Shown one piece after another: positions 47,626 through 56,792 of a stretch of DNA of 64,000 nucleotides; the first letter of the stretch is position 1; every line of letters starts with the position of its first letter. The DNA is from Cupriavidus necator (GTDB lineage: Bacteria; Pseudomonadota; Gammaproteobacteria; Burkholderiales; Burkholderiaceae), in assembly GCA_022041995.1 (NCBI GenBank), contig CP074381.1, positions 310,001 to 374,000 on the forward strand. Direction: 5' to 3'. The notes beneath the pieces are model-generated. The model was not told the origin of the DNA. It saw only the letters and a list, made by a program, of their open reading frames with translations, and ran no database searches. A program made the position numbers and the translations under genes.

Positions 47626-48432
47626 ATGCGTCCCCTCAAAGTCTTCCTAACCGGCGCCTCCAGCGGCCTGGGCCAGGCTCTCGCGCGCGAATACGCGTCG
47701 CAGGGCGCGATCCTCGGGCTGGTGGCGCGCCGCGAGGACGCGCTGCGCGAGTTTGTCGCCACGCTGCCCAACCCGGGCGCGGTGCGCGTCTACGGCGCCG
47801 ATGTGCGCGATGCCGACGCCATGGCGCGCGCCGCGGAGGACTTCCTCGGCCATTTCGGTTGTCCGGACGTGGTGATCGCCAATGCCGGGGTCTCGGTCGG
47901 CACCGTCGCCAGCGAGCGCGAGGACCTCGACGCCTTCCGCCAGGTGATGGATACCAACTGGTTCGGCGTGCTGACCACCTTCCAGCCCTTCCTGCACGCG
48001 ATGCAGGCACGCGAGCCCGGCCACTTCGGGCGCCGCGGCACGCTGGTGGGCATTGCCAGCGTCGCCGGCGTGCGCGGCCTGCCGGGCGCGGGCGCCTACA
48101 GCGCGTCCAAGTCGGCGGTGATCAAGCTGCTGGAAAGCCTGCGGCTGGAGCAGCGCGCGCACGGCATCCGCGTGGTCACGATCGCGCCCGGCTATATCCG
48201 CACGCCGATGACCGCGCACAACCCGTACCGCATGCCGTTCCTGACCGATGCCGATGTGTTCGCGCGCAAGGCCGTGCGGGTAATCGCGGCAGGCCGGCGG
48301 TTCCGCGTCATCCCGTGGCCGATGGGCGTGGTGGCGGCGCTGCTGCACGTGATGCCGCGCTGGCTCTACGATGCGCTGGCCGCGGGCGCGCCGCGCAAGC
48401 CGCGGCGTGCCGACCCGCCGCAGGAGCCCTGA
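47626..48432 (+). CDS. Short-chain dehydrogenase/reductase
   Basis: The 268-residue classical SDR has the cofactor motif LTGASSGLGQALAREYASQG, the NAG motif in ANAGVSVGTVASE, and the catalytic Ser145, Tyr158 and Lys162 (GAGAYSASKSAVIKLLES). After the core it has a hydrophobic C-terminal stretch, suggesting membrane contact. The substrate is unknown. The ATG at 47626 lies just after the repeat pair and gives MRPLKVFLTGASSGLG. The next gene starts 2 bases after the stop, so the two are one transcription unit. Confidence 0.92.
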   Translation: MRPLKVFLTGASSGLGQALAREYASQGAILGLVARREDALREFVATLPNPGAVRVYGADVRDADAMARAAEDFLGHFGCPDVVIANAGVSVGTVASEREDLDAFRQVMDTNWFGVLTTFQPFLHAMQAREPGHFGRRGTLVGIASVAGVRGLPGAGAYSASKSAVIKLLESLRLEQRAHGIRVVTIAPGYIRTPMTAHNPYRMPFLTDADVFARKAVRVIAAGRRFRVIPWPMGVVAALLHVMPRWLYDALAAGAPRKPRRADPPQEP

Positions 48433-48434
48433 CC

Positions 48435-49268
48435 ATGTGGCGCGACGCCATCGGCCAGCAGCATGCCGCCGCCAGCGGGGTGGTGCGGATCGCGTCGCTG
48501 GTGCCGTCGGTGACGGAGTTGCTGTTCGCGCTCGGGATGGCCCGGCAAATGGTGGCGCGCACCGGCTTCTGCATCCACCCGGAACCGGCCGTGCGCGCGC
48601 TGCCCAAGGTGGGAGGCACCAAGGACGTCAACGTGGCGCGGCTGCGCGAGCTGGCGCCCACGCACGTGGTGGTCAATATCGATGAGAACCGGCGCGAGAC
48701 CGTGGACGAGATCCGCAGCTTCGTGCCGAATGTGATCGTCACCCATCCGTGCGCGCCGGAAGACAACCTCGGGCTGTACCAGCTGCTGGGCGGCATCTTC
48801 GGCTGCCATGCCGAGGCCGAGGCGCTGTGCACGGCGCTGCAGGTGCAGCTCGATGCCATGCGCGTGCGCCCGTGGCCGGCACGGCGCGTGCTGTATGCGA
48901 TCTGGCAGGACCCGTGGATGACGGTGTCGCGCGATACCTATATCAGCCGCATGCTGGCATTGGCCAACTGGCAGACCTGGCCGGATGGCGGGACGGCGTT
49001 GCAGGCCTGTGTCGACGGCGATTGCAGCCGCCCCAACGCGCCCGGCGCGCGCTATCCCACCTTCCGCTGGAGCGATGCGCTGGTGCGTGAGCTCGACATG
49101 GTGCTGCTGTCGACCGAGCCCTACCGCTTCACCGAAGACCACGCCGACGCGCTCGAGCGCCAGCTTGGCAAGCCGGTGCTGCTGGTCGACGGCGAAATGC
49201 TGTCCTGGTACGGCAGCCGCGCCATCGACGGGGTGCGCTACCTGGCGGCCCTGGCGGCCGCCAGCTAA
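48435..49268 (+). CDS. BtuF-like cobalamin/helical-backbone metal receptor without signal peptide
   Basis: The 277-residue protein shows the periplasmic-binding fold of BtuF-type proteins: VVRIASLVPSVTELLFALGM, VARTGFCIHPEPAVRALPKV and LRELAPTHVVVNIDENRRET. The end is KPVLLVDGEMLSWYGSRAID. It starts MWRDAIGQQHAAASG, without a signal peptide, so it appears cytoplasmic unless the start is wrong. No BtuC/BtuD partners are adjacent. A cytoplasmic role in cobalamin or corrinoid handling is possible but not shown. It follows the SDR gene by 2 bases. Confidence 0.85.
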   Translation: MWRDAIGQQHAAASGVVRIASLVPSVTELLFALGMARQMVARTGFCIHPEPAVRALPKVGGTKDVNVARLRELAPTHVVVNIDENRRETVDEIRSFVPNVIVTHPCAPEDNLGLYQLLGGIFGCHAEAEALCTALQVQLDAMRVRPWPARRVLYAIWQDPWMTVSRDTYISRMLALANWQTWPDGGTALQACVDGDCSRPNAPGARYPTFRWSDALVRELDMVLLSTEPYRFTEDHADALERQLGKPVLLVDGEMLSWYGSRAIDGVRYLAALAAAS

Positions 49269-49273
49269 GCCAG

Positions 49274-50350
49274 TCAGGCCGCGCGGAACCGGATCACGCC
49301 GTCGTCGCCGGTTTCGCGCACCAGTTCGCCGCGGTGCCACAGGCAGTGCAGGTGGGCCAGCGACTCGCCCATGGCGAAGGTCATCTGGTGGATGTCGAAC
49401 TGGCGCTTGAAGATCACGCTGACGATGTCGTGCGCGCTGCAGGCCTTCTCGCCGCAGGCTTCAAGCGTTTCGGCGAGGCGGTCGGCATGGTGCTCGCGCA
49501 ACTGCATGATGCGGGTATGCAGGTTGCGGAAGGGGCGGCCATGCGAGGGCAGGATCAGCACGTCCTGCGGCAGCGGTTCGTACTTGCCGAGCGAATCCAG
49601 GTAGAGCTGCAGCGAATTGCCTTCAGGCTCCATGTCGAACACGCTGACATTGGTCGAGATGCGCGGCAGCACCATGTCGCCGGAGATCAGCACATTGGTG
49701 GCTGCGTTGTACAGCGCCACGTGCTCGGGCGAGTGGCCGAAGCCGGTGATCACGCGCCAGGCAGAGGTCGCCGCATCGGTGCCGATCCGCACCGTGTCGC
49801 CCTCCATCATGCGGCGGTATTGCGCCGGCAGGTCCGGCACCAGCGACGGGTAGTAGGTCTTGCGCGCGCGCAGCTTTTCCTGGCTGTCGGCATCGGTCAG
49901 GCCGTGCAGCGCGAAGTGCGCGGCGGCGGCGTCGCCACCCGCGCTGGAGCCGGCACCGGTGCCGCTGCCCATCACGCGCGCGCTCATGTAGTCGCCCAGG
50001 CTCATCCACAGCCGCACGCCGAAGCGCTTGCACAGCCAGTGCGCCAGGCCGACATGGTCGGGATGGCTGTGCGTGACCAGCACGCGCACCACCGGCAAGC
50101 CTTCCAGCTCATTGGCGAAGATGGTCTCCCAGTGGCCCTTGATGACATCGTTGGTGATGCCGCAGTCAATGATGGTCCAGCCGTCGCGGCCGTCCAGGCG
50201 GTCGCGCAGCAGCCATAGGTTGATATGGTCGAGCGCGAACGGCAGCGGCATGCGCAGCCAGTAGACGCCGGGGGCGACTTCCTGCTTGGAGCCGGGCTCG
50301 GGCATGGTGTCGCCGAACGGGTATTGGAGCTGGTGTTCGAGTGCGTTCAT
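49274..50350 (-). CDS. Metallo-beta-lactamase fold hydrolase
   Basis: The 358-residue protein has the metal-binding motif VLVTHSHPDHVGLAHWLCKR (HxHxDH) and WTIIDCGITNDVIKG upstream. Further metal ligands lie in ITGFGHSPEHVALYNAATNV and SGDMVLPRIS. A C-terminal extension of about 100 residues includes HGRPFRNLHTRIMQLREHHA, a winged-helix-like tail seen in the RBBP9/LACTB2-like branch of the family. It may hydrolyse thioesters or similar compounds. Its start is about 110 bases from the first LiuR operator, so it could belong to the LiuR regulon (inference). Confidence 0.88.
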   Translation of the reverse strand: MNALEHQLQYPFGDTMPEPGSKQEVAPGVYWLRMPLPFALDHINLWLLRDRLDGRDGWTIIDCGITNDVIKGHWETIFANELEGLPVVRVLVTHSHPDHVGLAHWLCKRFGVRLWMSLGDYMSARVMGSGTGAGSSAGGDAAAAHFALHGLTDADSQEKLRARKTYYPSLVPDLPAQYRRMMEGDTVRIGTDAATSAWRVITGFGHSPEHVALYNAATNVLISGDMVLPRISTNVSVFDMEPEGNSLQLYLDSLGKYEPLPQDVLILPSHGRPFRNLHTRIMQLREHHADRLAETLEACGEKACSAHDIVSVIFKRQFDIHQMTFAMGESLAHLHCLWHRGELVRETGDDGVIRFRAA

Positions 50351-50461
50351 GAGGAGTCTCGTGGTCGAAGCCTGGCGCCGGGGCGCGGGCCTTCTCGTTC
50401 TGCCGCCACGCCCGGGCTGAAAGACCTGGGGCGTGAAAGCACCGGTTGCCAGCCGTCCTGG

Positions 50462-50483
50462 TTGACGCTAACGTAAACGTCAA
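50462..50483. promoter_or_regulatory. LiuR operator 1 (imperfect palindrome) before liuR
   Basis: The 22-base element has arms TTGACG and CGTCAA and a core ACGTAAACG. It differs at two positions from the perfect copy at 51059. It lies 76 bases before liuR and 112 bases before the divergent metallo-hydrolase gene, so it may serve both. This palindrome type is known for LiuR of beta- and gammaproteobacteria. Confidence 0.85.
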
Positions 50484-50558
50484 TCATACGGCTCGTTTCC
50501 ATCTTAAGCGAAAACTTGACTTCACAACGAACGACCGTTCACTTTCTTTGGGCAGGCT

Positions 50559-51023
50559 ATGTCAGCGACGCCAGCGGCGGCTTCCGCCACTTACACCATC
50601 ACCGACCTTGCGCGTGAATTCGACATCACGCCCCGGGCCATCCGTTTCTACGAGGACCAGGGCCTGCTGTCGCCGGAGCGCGAAGGGCCGGGCGGGCGCA
50701 AGCGTGTCTACAACGGTCGTGAACGGACCCGGCTGAAGCTGACGCTGCGCGGCAAGAGGTTGGGGCTTACTCTCAATGAGATCCGCGAGATCCTTGACCT
50801 CTATGAGTCGCCGCGCGACACCGCCCCGCAACTGGAGCGCTTCCTTCACTCCCTGGCGGCGCACCGGCGCACGCTGGAGCGGCAGATGGAAGACCTGCAC
50901 GCACAACTGGCCGAGATCGACCAGCATGAGCGGCACTGCCAGGCCTTGCTGGCTGCGCAGACCGGCAAGCAGCCGCCGGCCACGGAAGGCGGCGATGCGC
51001 CGGCCCGGACCACCGCCGCGTGA
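50559..51023 (+). CDS. liuR: MerR-family regulator LiuR
   Basis: The 154-residue protein has an N-terminal MerR winged helix (about 10-75: YTITDLAREFDITPRAIRFY, then LLSPEREGPGGRKRVYNGRE). A C-terminal coiled coil follows (RFLHSLAAHRRTLERQMEDL). It lies directly before isovaleryl-CoA dehydrogenase and is flanked by two copies of the TTGACG..CGTCAA palindrome, the classical LiuR setting. LiuR controls branched-chain amino-acid degradation genes and probably its own gene. The effector is thought to be a CoA intermediate. The C-terminal Ala/Pro/Gly-rich 20 residues are not conserved. Confidence 0.93.
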   Translation: MSATPAAASATYTITDLAREFDITPRAIRFYEDQGLLSPEREGPGGRKRVYNGRERTRLKLTLRGKRLGLTLNEIREILDLYESPRDTAPQLERFLHSLAAHRRTLERQMEDLHAQLAEIDQHERHCQALLAAQTGKQPPATEGGDAPARTTAA

Positions 51024-51058
51024 AGCGCCACTTCCACCGGCATCGGTGCCGGATGGGA

Positions 51059-51086
51059 TTGACGTTTACGTAAACGTCAATAGAAT
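51059..51086 (+). promoter_or_regulatory. LiuR operator 2 overlapping the liu promoter
   Basis: A perfect 22-base palindrome (arms TTGACGTTTAC and its complement) at 51059-51080 contains the -35 TTGACG. A -10 TAGAAT follows at 51081-51086 with 16 bases between. A bound regulator would cover the promoter. It drives the thioesterase and ivd genes. Confidence 0.9.
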
Positions 51087-51150
51087 ACCGGACAGCGCAC
51101 GCAGCTTGTGGCTGCCCGGCGACCCAACGTCTTCCCACCAGAATTCCGCC

Positions 51151-51626
51151 ATGACGTCATCCAACGCCAGTGTCGTACCCGCTGAACCAGGATTGCTGTC
51201 CGCCGCGCGCGCCGACGCCATCGGCACCAGCTTTTCCGCCAGGGGCTGATGACCACCTTTGGCGCGACCCTGCGGCGGGTGGACCGCGGCGAGGTCGAGC
51301 TGGCGATGCCGTGGTCCGAGGGCGTGACCCAGCAGCACGGCTTCTTCCACGGCGGCGCGGTGGGTGCGCTGGCAGACAGCGCCTGCGGCTATGCCGCGCT
51401 GACGCTGGTGGGCGAGGATGAGGCGGGCCTGACCGCCGAATACAAGATCAACCTGCTGTCCCCCGCCCAGGGCGAACGCCTGGTGGCGGTGGGGCGGGTC
51501 CTCAAGCCCGGGCGCACGCTGATCGTGGCGCAGGGCGATGTCTATGTCGAGCAGGACGGCCGCCGCAAGCAGGTGGCCACCATGCTGATGACGCTGTGCG
51601 TGGTCAAGACACTGGGCCACGTCTGA
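51151..51626 (+). pseudogene. PaaI-family (hotdog) thioesterase, frame broken
   Basis: From the ATG at 51151 the protein reads MTSSNASVVPAEPGLLSAAR..DAIGTSFSARG and then stops. The next frame starts with LMTTFGATLRRVDRGEVELA and carries the hotdog-fold core QQHGFFHGGAVGALADSACG, with the conserved HGG of PaaI thioesterases. One extra C or G at 51239-51245 rejoins the two parts into 158 residues, the normal length. A shorter protein starting at the ATG at 51249 would lack the first helix. It is the first gene under the LiuR promoter and may release CoA from pathway acyl-CoAs. Confidence 0.86.
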
Positions 51627-51689
51627 ACCGACGGATCCGGCCATCCATCCGGAACCCGACACACATACCGATTCCAACAGGAGACCATC

Positions 51690-52871
51690 ATGACCGAACT
51701 GCCAGGCCTGAAATTCGATCTGGGCGAAGACATCGAGATGCTGCGCGATTCCGTGCGCGACTGGGCCCAGGCCGAACTGGCCCCGCGCGCCGCCGAGATC
51801 GACCGCACCGACCAGTTCCCGATGGACGCCTGGAAGAAGATGGGCGACCTGGGCGTGCTGGGCATCACCGTGGCCGAGGAATACGGCGGCGCCAACATGG
51901 GCTACCTGGCGCACATGATCGCGATGGAGGAAATCAGCCGCGCCTCGGCGTCGGTGGGCCTGTCCTACGGCGCGCACTCCAACCTGTGCGTGAACCAGAT
52001 CCACCGCAACGGCACCGCCGCGCAGAAGGCCAGGTACTTGCCCAAGCTGGTCTCGGGCGAGTGGATCGGCGCGCTGGCGATGAGCGAACCCAATGCCGGC
52101 TCCGACGTGGTCAGCATGAAGCTGCGCGCCGAACTGAAGGGCGACCGCTACGTGCTCAACGGCACCAAGATGTGGATCACCAACGGCCCGGACTGCGACG
52201 TGCTGGTGGTCTACGCCAAGACCGAGCCCGAACTGGGCGCGCGCGGCATGACCGCCTTTATCGTCGAAAAGGGCATGAAGGGCTTCTCGGTGGCGCAGAA
52301 GCTGGACAAGTTGGGCATGCGCGGCTCGCACACCGGCGAACTGGTGTTCCAGGACGTGGAAGTGCCGGTCGAGAACATCCTGGGGGCCGAGAACGGCGGC
52401 GCCAAGGTGCTGATGAGCGGGCTGGATTATGAGCGCGCGGTGCTGTCCGGCGGCCCGGTCGGCATCATGCAGGCGTGCATGGACGTGGTCACCCCGTATA
52501 TCCACGACCGCAAGCAGTTCGGCCAGAGCATTGGCGAATTCCAGCTGATCCAGGGCAAGGTGGCCGATATGTACACCACGCTGCAAGCCGCGCGCAGCTA
52601 TCTGTACACGGTTGGCAAGAACCTGGACGCGCTGGGCAGCGACCACGTGCGCCAGGTGCGCAAGGACTGCGCCGCGGTGATCCTGTACACCGCCGAGAAG
52701 GCCACCTGGATGGCGGGCGAGACCGTGCAGATCCTGGGCGGCAATGGCTATATCAATGAATACCCGGCCGGCCGCCTGTGGCGCGACGCCAAGCTGTACG
52801 AGATCGGCGCCGGCACTTCGGAAATCCGCCGCATGCTGATCGGCCGCGAGCTGTTCGCGCAAAGCATGTAA
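51690..52871 (+). CDS. ivd: Isovaleryl-CoA dehydrogenase
   Basis: IVD oxidises isovaleryl-CoA to 3-methylcrotonyl-CoA in leucine breakdown, passing electrons to ETF. The 393-residue acyl-CoA dehydrogenase has [36 protein letters not shown] and [19 protein letters not shown] (FAD and substrate sites). The catalytic base Glu248 lies in [13 protein letters not shown], the helix-G position that marks isovaleryl-CoA dehydrogenases. The start follows CAGGAG. The LiuR promoter upstream and carboxylase downstream support the role. aceK follows after about 110 bases. Confidence 0.96.
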   Translation: MTELPGLKFDLGEDIEMLRDSVRDWAQAELAPRAAEIDRTDQFPMDAWKKMGDLGVLGITVAEEYGGANMGYLAHMIAMEEISRASASVGLSYGAHSNLCVNQIHRNGTAAQKARYLPKLVSGEWIGALAMSEPNAGSDVVSMKLRAELKGDRYVLNGTKMWITNGPDCDVLVVYAKTEPELGARGMTAFIVEKGMKGFSVAQKLDKLGMRGSHTGELVFQDVEVPVENILGAENGGAKVLMSGLDYERAVLSGGPVGIMQACMDVVTPYIHDRKQFGQSIGEFQLIQGKVADMYTTLQAARSYLYTVGKNLDALGSDHVRQVRKDCAAVILYTAEKATWMAGETVQILGGNGYINEYPAGRLWRDAKLYEIGAGTSEIRRMLIGRELFAQSM

Positions 52872-52979
52872 AGCGCAAGGGGGCGCCGAAATCACCCGGA
52901 GCCCCCGCCCGAACCCCATTACAATCTCAGTACCCGTCGCAAGACCACTCGCTGCACTGCCCCCGGCCCCTGTCGACCC

Positions 52980-54803
52980 ATGTCCCACTTCCCCAAACTG
53001 CTCTCCTCGCAGATTGCCTTCGATGTGGCGAGAACGATGCTCGACGGGTTCGACAAGCATTACCGCCTGTTCCGCGAGGTCAGCCACCAGGCCAAGCTCA
53101 AGTTCGAGGCCGGCGACTGGCACGGGCTGCAGCAGATCCAGCGCGACCGCATTGCGTTCTACAACGAGCGCGTGCGCGAATCGAGCGTGATCCTGGAAGA
53201 CGAGTACGACGCTGAGAATATCGAGGACGAGATCTGGCAGCAGATCAAGCTGCACTACATCGGCCTCTTGACCAACCACCACCAGCCCGAGCTGGCCGAG
53301 ACCTTCTTCAACTCGGTCTGCACGCGCATCCTGCACCGCTCGTACTTCAACAACGATTTCATCTTCGTGCGCCCGGCGATCTCGACCGAGTACATCGAGA
53401 ACGAGGAATCGCCCACGCGCCCGACTTTCCGCGCCTACTACCCGGGCAGCCGCGAGGGCATGGCCGCGTGCTTTGAGCGCATCGTGCACAACTTCCAGCT
53501 GGAGTGCCCGTTCGAGGACCTGCAGCGCGACATCGGCTACGTGGTGCGCGCGGTCAGCGAGCACTTCGGCGACCTGCGCATCGCGCCGAATTTCCAGATC
53601 CACACGCTCTCTTCGCTGTTCTTCCGCAACAAGGCGGCCTTCATCATCGGCCGCATCCTGAACGGCGACCGCACCTTCCCGCTGGCGATCCCGATCCTGC
53701 ACGGCGCCGGCGGCAAGCTGACGCTGGACACGGTGCTGCTGAAGAAGGAACAGCTGCTGATCCTGTTCTCGTTCACGCACTCTTACTTCATGGTCGACAT
53801 GGAGATCCCGTCGGCCTACGTGACCTTCCTGCGCGACATCATGCCGCGCAAGCCGCGCGCCGAGATCTATACCTCGCTGGGCTTGCAGAAGCAGGGCAAG
53901 AACCTGTTCTACCGCGATTTCCTGCACCACCTGCAGCATTCGTCGGACAAGTTCATCGTCGCGCCCGGCATCCGCGGGCTGGTGATGCTGGTGTTCACGC
54001 TGCCGTCGTACCCGTATGTGTTCAAGGTCATCCGCGACTTTTTCCCGGCGCCCAAGGAAACCACGCGCGAGCTGGTCAAGTCCAAGTACCAGCTGGTCAA
54101 GCAGCATGACCGCGTGGGCCGCATGGCCGATACGCTGGAATATTCCGACGTGGCCTTCCCGCTGTCGCGTTTCGACGATGCGCTGGTGCGCGAGTTCGAG
54201 CAGCACGCCCCGTCGATGATCGAATACCAGCGCGGCAAGCACGGCGGCGAAGAGATCGTGGTACGCCATGTCTATATCGAGCGCCGCATGACGCCGCTGA
54301 ACATCTACCTGACGGAGGGCTCCGACGCGCAGGTCGAGCATGGCGTGCTCGAATACGGCAACGCGATCAAGGAACTGATCGCGGCAAACATCTTCCCGGG
54401 CGACATGCTGTACAAGAACTTCGGCGTCACGCGCCACGGGCGCGTGGTGTTCTACGACTACGACGAGATCGAGTACCTGACCGACTGCAACATCCGCCAC
54501 GTGCCGCAGCCGCGCAACGAGGAAGAGGAAATGTCGGGCGAGGTCTGGTACACGGTGCGTCCGCACGACTTCTTCCCCGAGACCTTCCGCACGTTCCTGC
54601 TGGGCGATCCGCGCGTGCGCGCGGCGTTCCTGCGCCACCATGCGGACTTTTTCGACCCTGCCATGTGGCAGAGCCACAAGGACCGGCTGCTTGCCGGACA
54701 TGTTCATGACTTCTTCGCCTATCACGCTTCAGAGCGATTCATCCACCGCTACGGCGCTGTCTCCGAGCTGCCCGACGCAAGCCCCGCAAGGAGAGTCGCA
54801 TGA
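52980..54803 (+). CDS. aceK: Isocitrate dehydrogenase kinase/phosphatase
   Basis: AceK phosphorylates isocitrate dehydrogenase to divert isocitrate to the glyoxylate bypass, and also reverses the reaction. The 607-residue product has the regulatory N-terminal domain and the kinase-like C-terminal domain with [20 protein letters not shown] (nucleotide Lys), [20 protein letters not shown], and [20 protein letters not shown] (catalytic and metal Asp residues). In E. coli it lies in the aceBAK operon, but here it lies between ivd and the carbonic anhydrase gene. Its stop overlaps the next gene by 4 bases. A TACAAT -10 near 52921 suggests its own promoter. Confidence 0.96.
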   Translation: MSHFPKLLSSQIAFDVARTMLDGFDKHYRLFREVSHQAKLKFEAGDWHGLQQIQRDRIAFYNERVRESSVILEDEYDAENIEDEIWQQIKLHYIGLLTNHHQPELAETFFNSVCTRILHRSYFNNDFIFVRPAISTEYIENEESPTRPTFRAYYPGSREGMAACFERIVHNFQLECPFEDLQRDIGYVVRAVSEHFGDLRIAPNFQIHTLSSLFFRNKAAFIIGRILNGDRTFPLAIPILHGAGGKLTLDTVLLKKEQLLILFSFTHSYFMVDMEIPSAYVTFLRDIMPRKPRAEIYTSLGLQKQGKNLFYRDFLHHLQHSSDKFIVAPGIRGLVMLVFTLPSYPYVFKVIRDFFPAPKETTRELVKSKYQLVKQHDRVGRMADTLEYSDVAFPLSRFDDALVREFEQHAPSMIEYQRGKHGGEEIVVRHVYIERRMTPLNIYLTEGSDAQVEHGVLEYGNAIKELIAANIFPGDMLYKNFGVTRHGRVVFYDYDEIEYLTDCNIRHVPQPRNEEEEMSGEVWYTVRPHDFFPETFRTFLLGDPRVRAAFLRHHADFFDPAMWQSHKDRLLAGHVHDFFAYHASERFIHRYGAVSELPDASPARRVA

Positions 54804-55471
54804 CTGAGGCCATCGCCCAGCTGTTCCGCAACAACCGCGAGTGGGTCGACCGCGTCAATGCCGAAGACCCGACCTTCTTCACGCGCCTGGCCAACCAGCA
54901 GGCGCCCGAGTACCTGTGGATCGGCTGCTCCGATTCGCGCGTGCCGGCCAACCAGATCCTGGGCCTGGCCCCGGGCGAGGTGTTCGTCCACCGCAATATC
55001 GCCAACGTGATCGCGCACAGCGACCTGAACGCGCTGTCGGTGGTCCAGTTCGCGGTAGAGGTGCTCAAGGTGCGCCATATCACCGTGGTGGGCCACTACG
55101 GCTGCGGCGGTGTCAAGGTTGCGCTCAAGCGCGAGCGTATCGGCCTGGCCGACAACTGGCTGCGCCATGTGCGCGACGTGGCCGACAAGCACGAGGCCTA
55201 TCTCGGCACGCTGCTGCGCGAAGACGACGCCCATACCCGGCTGTGCGAGCTCAATGTGATCGAGCAGGTCAACAACGTCTGCCAGACCACCGTGATCCAG
55301 GACGCCTGGACCCGCGGCCAGGCCGTGACCGTGCATGGCTGGGTCTACGGCGTGTCCGACGGCCTGCTGCGCGACCTGGGCATGGCCGCCAGCAGCAACG
55401 ACGAACTGCATGAGCAACTGGCCGCGGCCTACCGCCAGTACGGCGATCCGCCGCAGGCCTCGATCCGCTGA
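54800..55471 (+). CDS. can: Beta-class carbonic anhydrase
   Basis: It interconverts CO2 and bicarbonate. The 223-residue zinc enzyme has Cys43-Ser-Asp45-Ser-Arg47 ([15 protein letters not shown]), and His99 and Cys102 in [16 protein letters not shown], the four zinc ligands or dyad residues of beta-class enzymes. Its ATG overlaps the aceK stop by 4 bases (ATGA), so translation is coupled. Beside the liu genes it may provide bicarbonate for methylcrotonyl-CoA carboxylase (inference). No signal peptide is seen, so it is cytoplasmic. Confidence 0.96.
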   Translation: MTEAIAQLFRNNREWVDRVNAEDPTFFTRLANQQAPEYLWIGCSDSRVPANQILGLAPGEVFVHRNIANVIAHSDLNALSVVQFAVEVLKVRHITVVGHYGCGGVKVALKRERIGLADNWLRHVRDVADKHEAYLGTLLREDDAHTRLCELNVIEQVNNVCQTTVIQDAWTRGQAVTVHGWVYGVSDGLLRDLGMAASSNDELHEQLAAAYRQYGDPPQASIR

Positions 55472-55521
55472 CCGGACGCACCCGACACCGCTTCTTCATA
55501 CACTGATCCAGGAGACCCGAC

Positions 55522-56700
55522 ATGGAAGAGATCGTCATCGTTTCAGCCGCCCGCACGCCGATGGCTGCGTTCCAGGGCGAATTCGCCAGCGTCACCGCGC
55601 CGCAACTGGGCGCCGTGGCCATCCGCGCCGCCGTCGAGCGCGCCGGCCTGAAGCCCGGGCAGGTGGAAGAAGTGGTGTTCGGCTGCGTGCTGCCGGCCGG
55701 CCAGGGCCAGGCCCCGGCGCGCCAGGCCGCACTGGGCGCGGGCCTGCCGCTGGGCGTGGGCTGCACCACCGTCAACAAGATGTGCGGCTCGGGCATGCGC
55801 GCGGCCATGACCGTCTACGACGGGCTGATCGCGGGCTCGTTCGATATCGCCATTGCCGGCGGCATGGAGAGCATGACCAACGCACCGTACCTGGTGCCGA
55901 AGGGCCGCGGCGGCTACCGCATCGGCCACGGCATGATCTACGACCACATGATGCTGGACGGCCTGGAAGATGCCTATGACAAAGGCCGCGCCATGGGCAC
56001 CTTTGGCGAGGACTGCGCCGCCAAGTACGGCTTTACGCGCGAGCAGCAGGACGAATTCGCGATGGAAAGCGTGCGCCGCGCCCAGCAGGCCACCGAGAAC
56101 GGCGACTTCCGCTGGGAGATCGCGCCGGTGACGGTGTCGGGCAAGGGCGGCGACACCGTGATCGACACGGACGAAGGCCCGCGCCGCATCAAGCTCGACA
56201 AGATTCCCTCGCTCAAGCCCGCCTTTGCCAAGGACGGCACCATCACCGCCGCATCGTCGTCGTCGATCAACGACGGTGCCTCGGCGCTGGTGATGATGCG
56301 CGCCTCCACCGCGAAGCAGCTGGGCCTGCAGCCGATTGCGCGCATGCTGGGCCATACCACCCACGCGCAGGCGCCGGGCTGGTTCACCACCGCGCCGGTC
56401 GAGGCCATCGCCAAGCTGTACCGCAAGCTGGACTGGACCACCGACAGCGTCGACCTGTTCGAGATCAATGAGGCCTTCGCCGTGGTGCCGATGGCGGCCA
56501 TGCACGACCACAAGATCCCGCGCGACAAGGTCAACATCCACGGCGGCGCCTGCGCGCTGGGCCACCCGATCGGCGCCTCGGGCGCACGCATCATGACCAC
56601 GCTGATCGGCGCGCTGCGCAAGACCGGCGGCAAGCGTGGCGTGGCGAGCCTGTGCATTGGGGGTGGCGAGGCCACCGCGGTGGGAATCGAGATTCTCTGA
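55522..56700 (+). CDS. Acetyl-CoA acetyltransferase (thiolase)
   Basis: The 392-residue thiolase II starts MEEIVIVSAARTPMAAFQGE. It has the acyl-accepting Cys88 (VNKMCGSGMRAAM), His348 (GGACALGHPIGASGAR) and the proton-transfer Cys378 (VASLCIGGGEATA). These match acetyl-CoA C-acetyltransferases such as PhaA or AtoB. In this cluster it would cleave acetoacetyl-CoA derived from leucine to two acetyl-CoA, but biosynthesis of acetoacetyl-CoA is also possible. The CAGGAG ribosome site precedes it. An SDR gene starts about 90 bases later. Confidence 0.94.
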   Translation: MEEIVIVSAARTPMAAFQGEFASVTAPQLGAVAIRAAVERAGLKPGQVEEVVFGCVLPAGQGQAPARQAALGAGLPLGVGCTTVNKMCGSGMRAAMTVYDGLIAGSFDIAIAGGMESMTNAPYLVPKGRGGYRIGHGMIYDHMMLDGLEDAYDKGRAMGTFGEDCAAKYGFTREQQDEFAMESVRRAQQATENGDFRWEIAPVTVSGKGGDTVIDTDEGPRRIKLDKIPSLKPAFAKDGTITAASSSSINDGASALVMMRASTAKQLGLQPIARMLGHTTHAQAPGWFTTAPVEAIAKLYRKLDWTTDSVDLFEINEAFAVVPMAAMHDHKIPRDKVNIHGGACALGHPIGASGARIMTTLIGALRKTGGKRGVASLCIGGGEATAVGIEIL

Positions 56701-56792
56701 CGTAGTTCTGCGCCCCTCTCTCTCATAAAAGGGGAGGGGAGCAGACCCAGGCAGTTCGCTGAACCCAAGTAGCCAGTCAAAGGAGCACAGCC

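Noticed and set aside
51066..54725. Open frame of over 1,200 codons opposite ivd and aceK
   Set aside because: Same artefact of codon bias in high-GC genes. The plus-strand genes are certain.
56701..56792. Further copy of the BIME-like repeat after the thiolase gene
   Set aside because: The sequence has CTCTCTC and GGGGAGGGG stretches but no matching arms, so it is not a clear copy.
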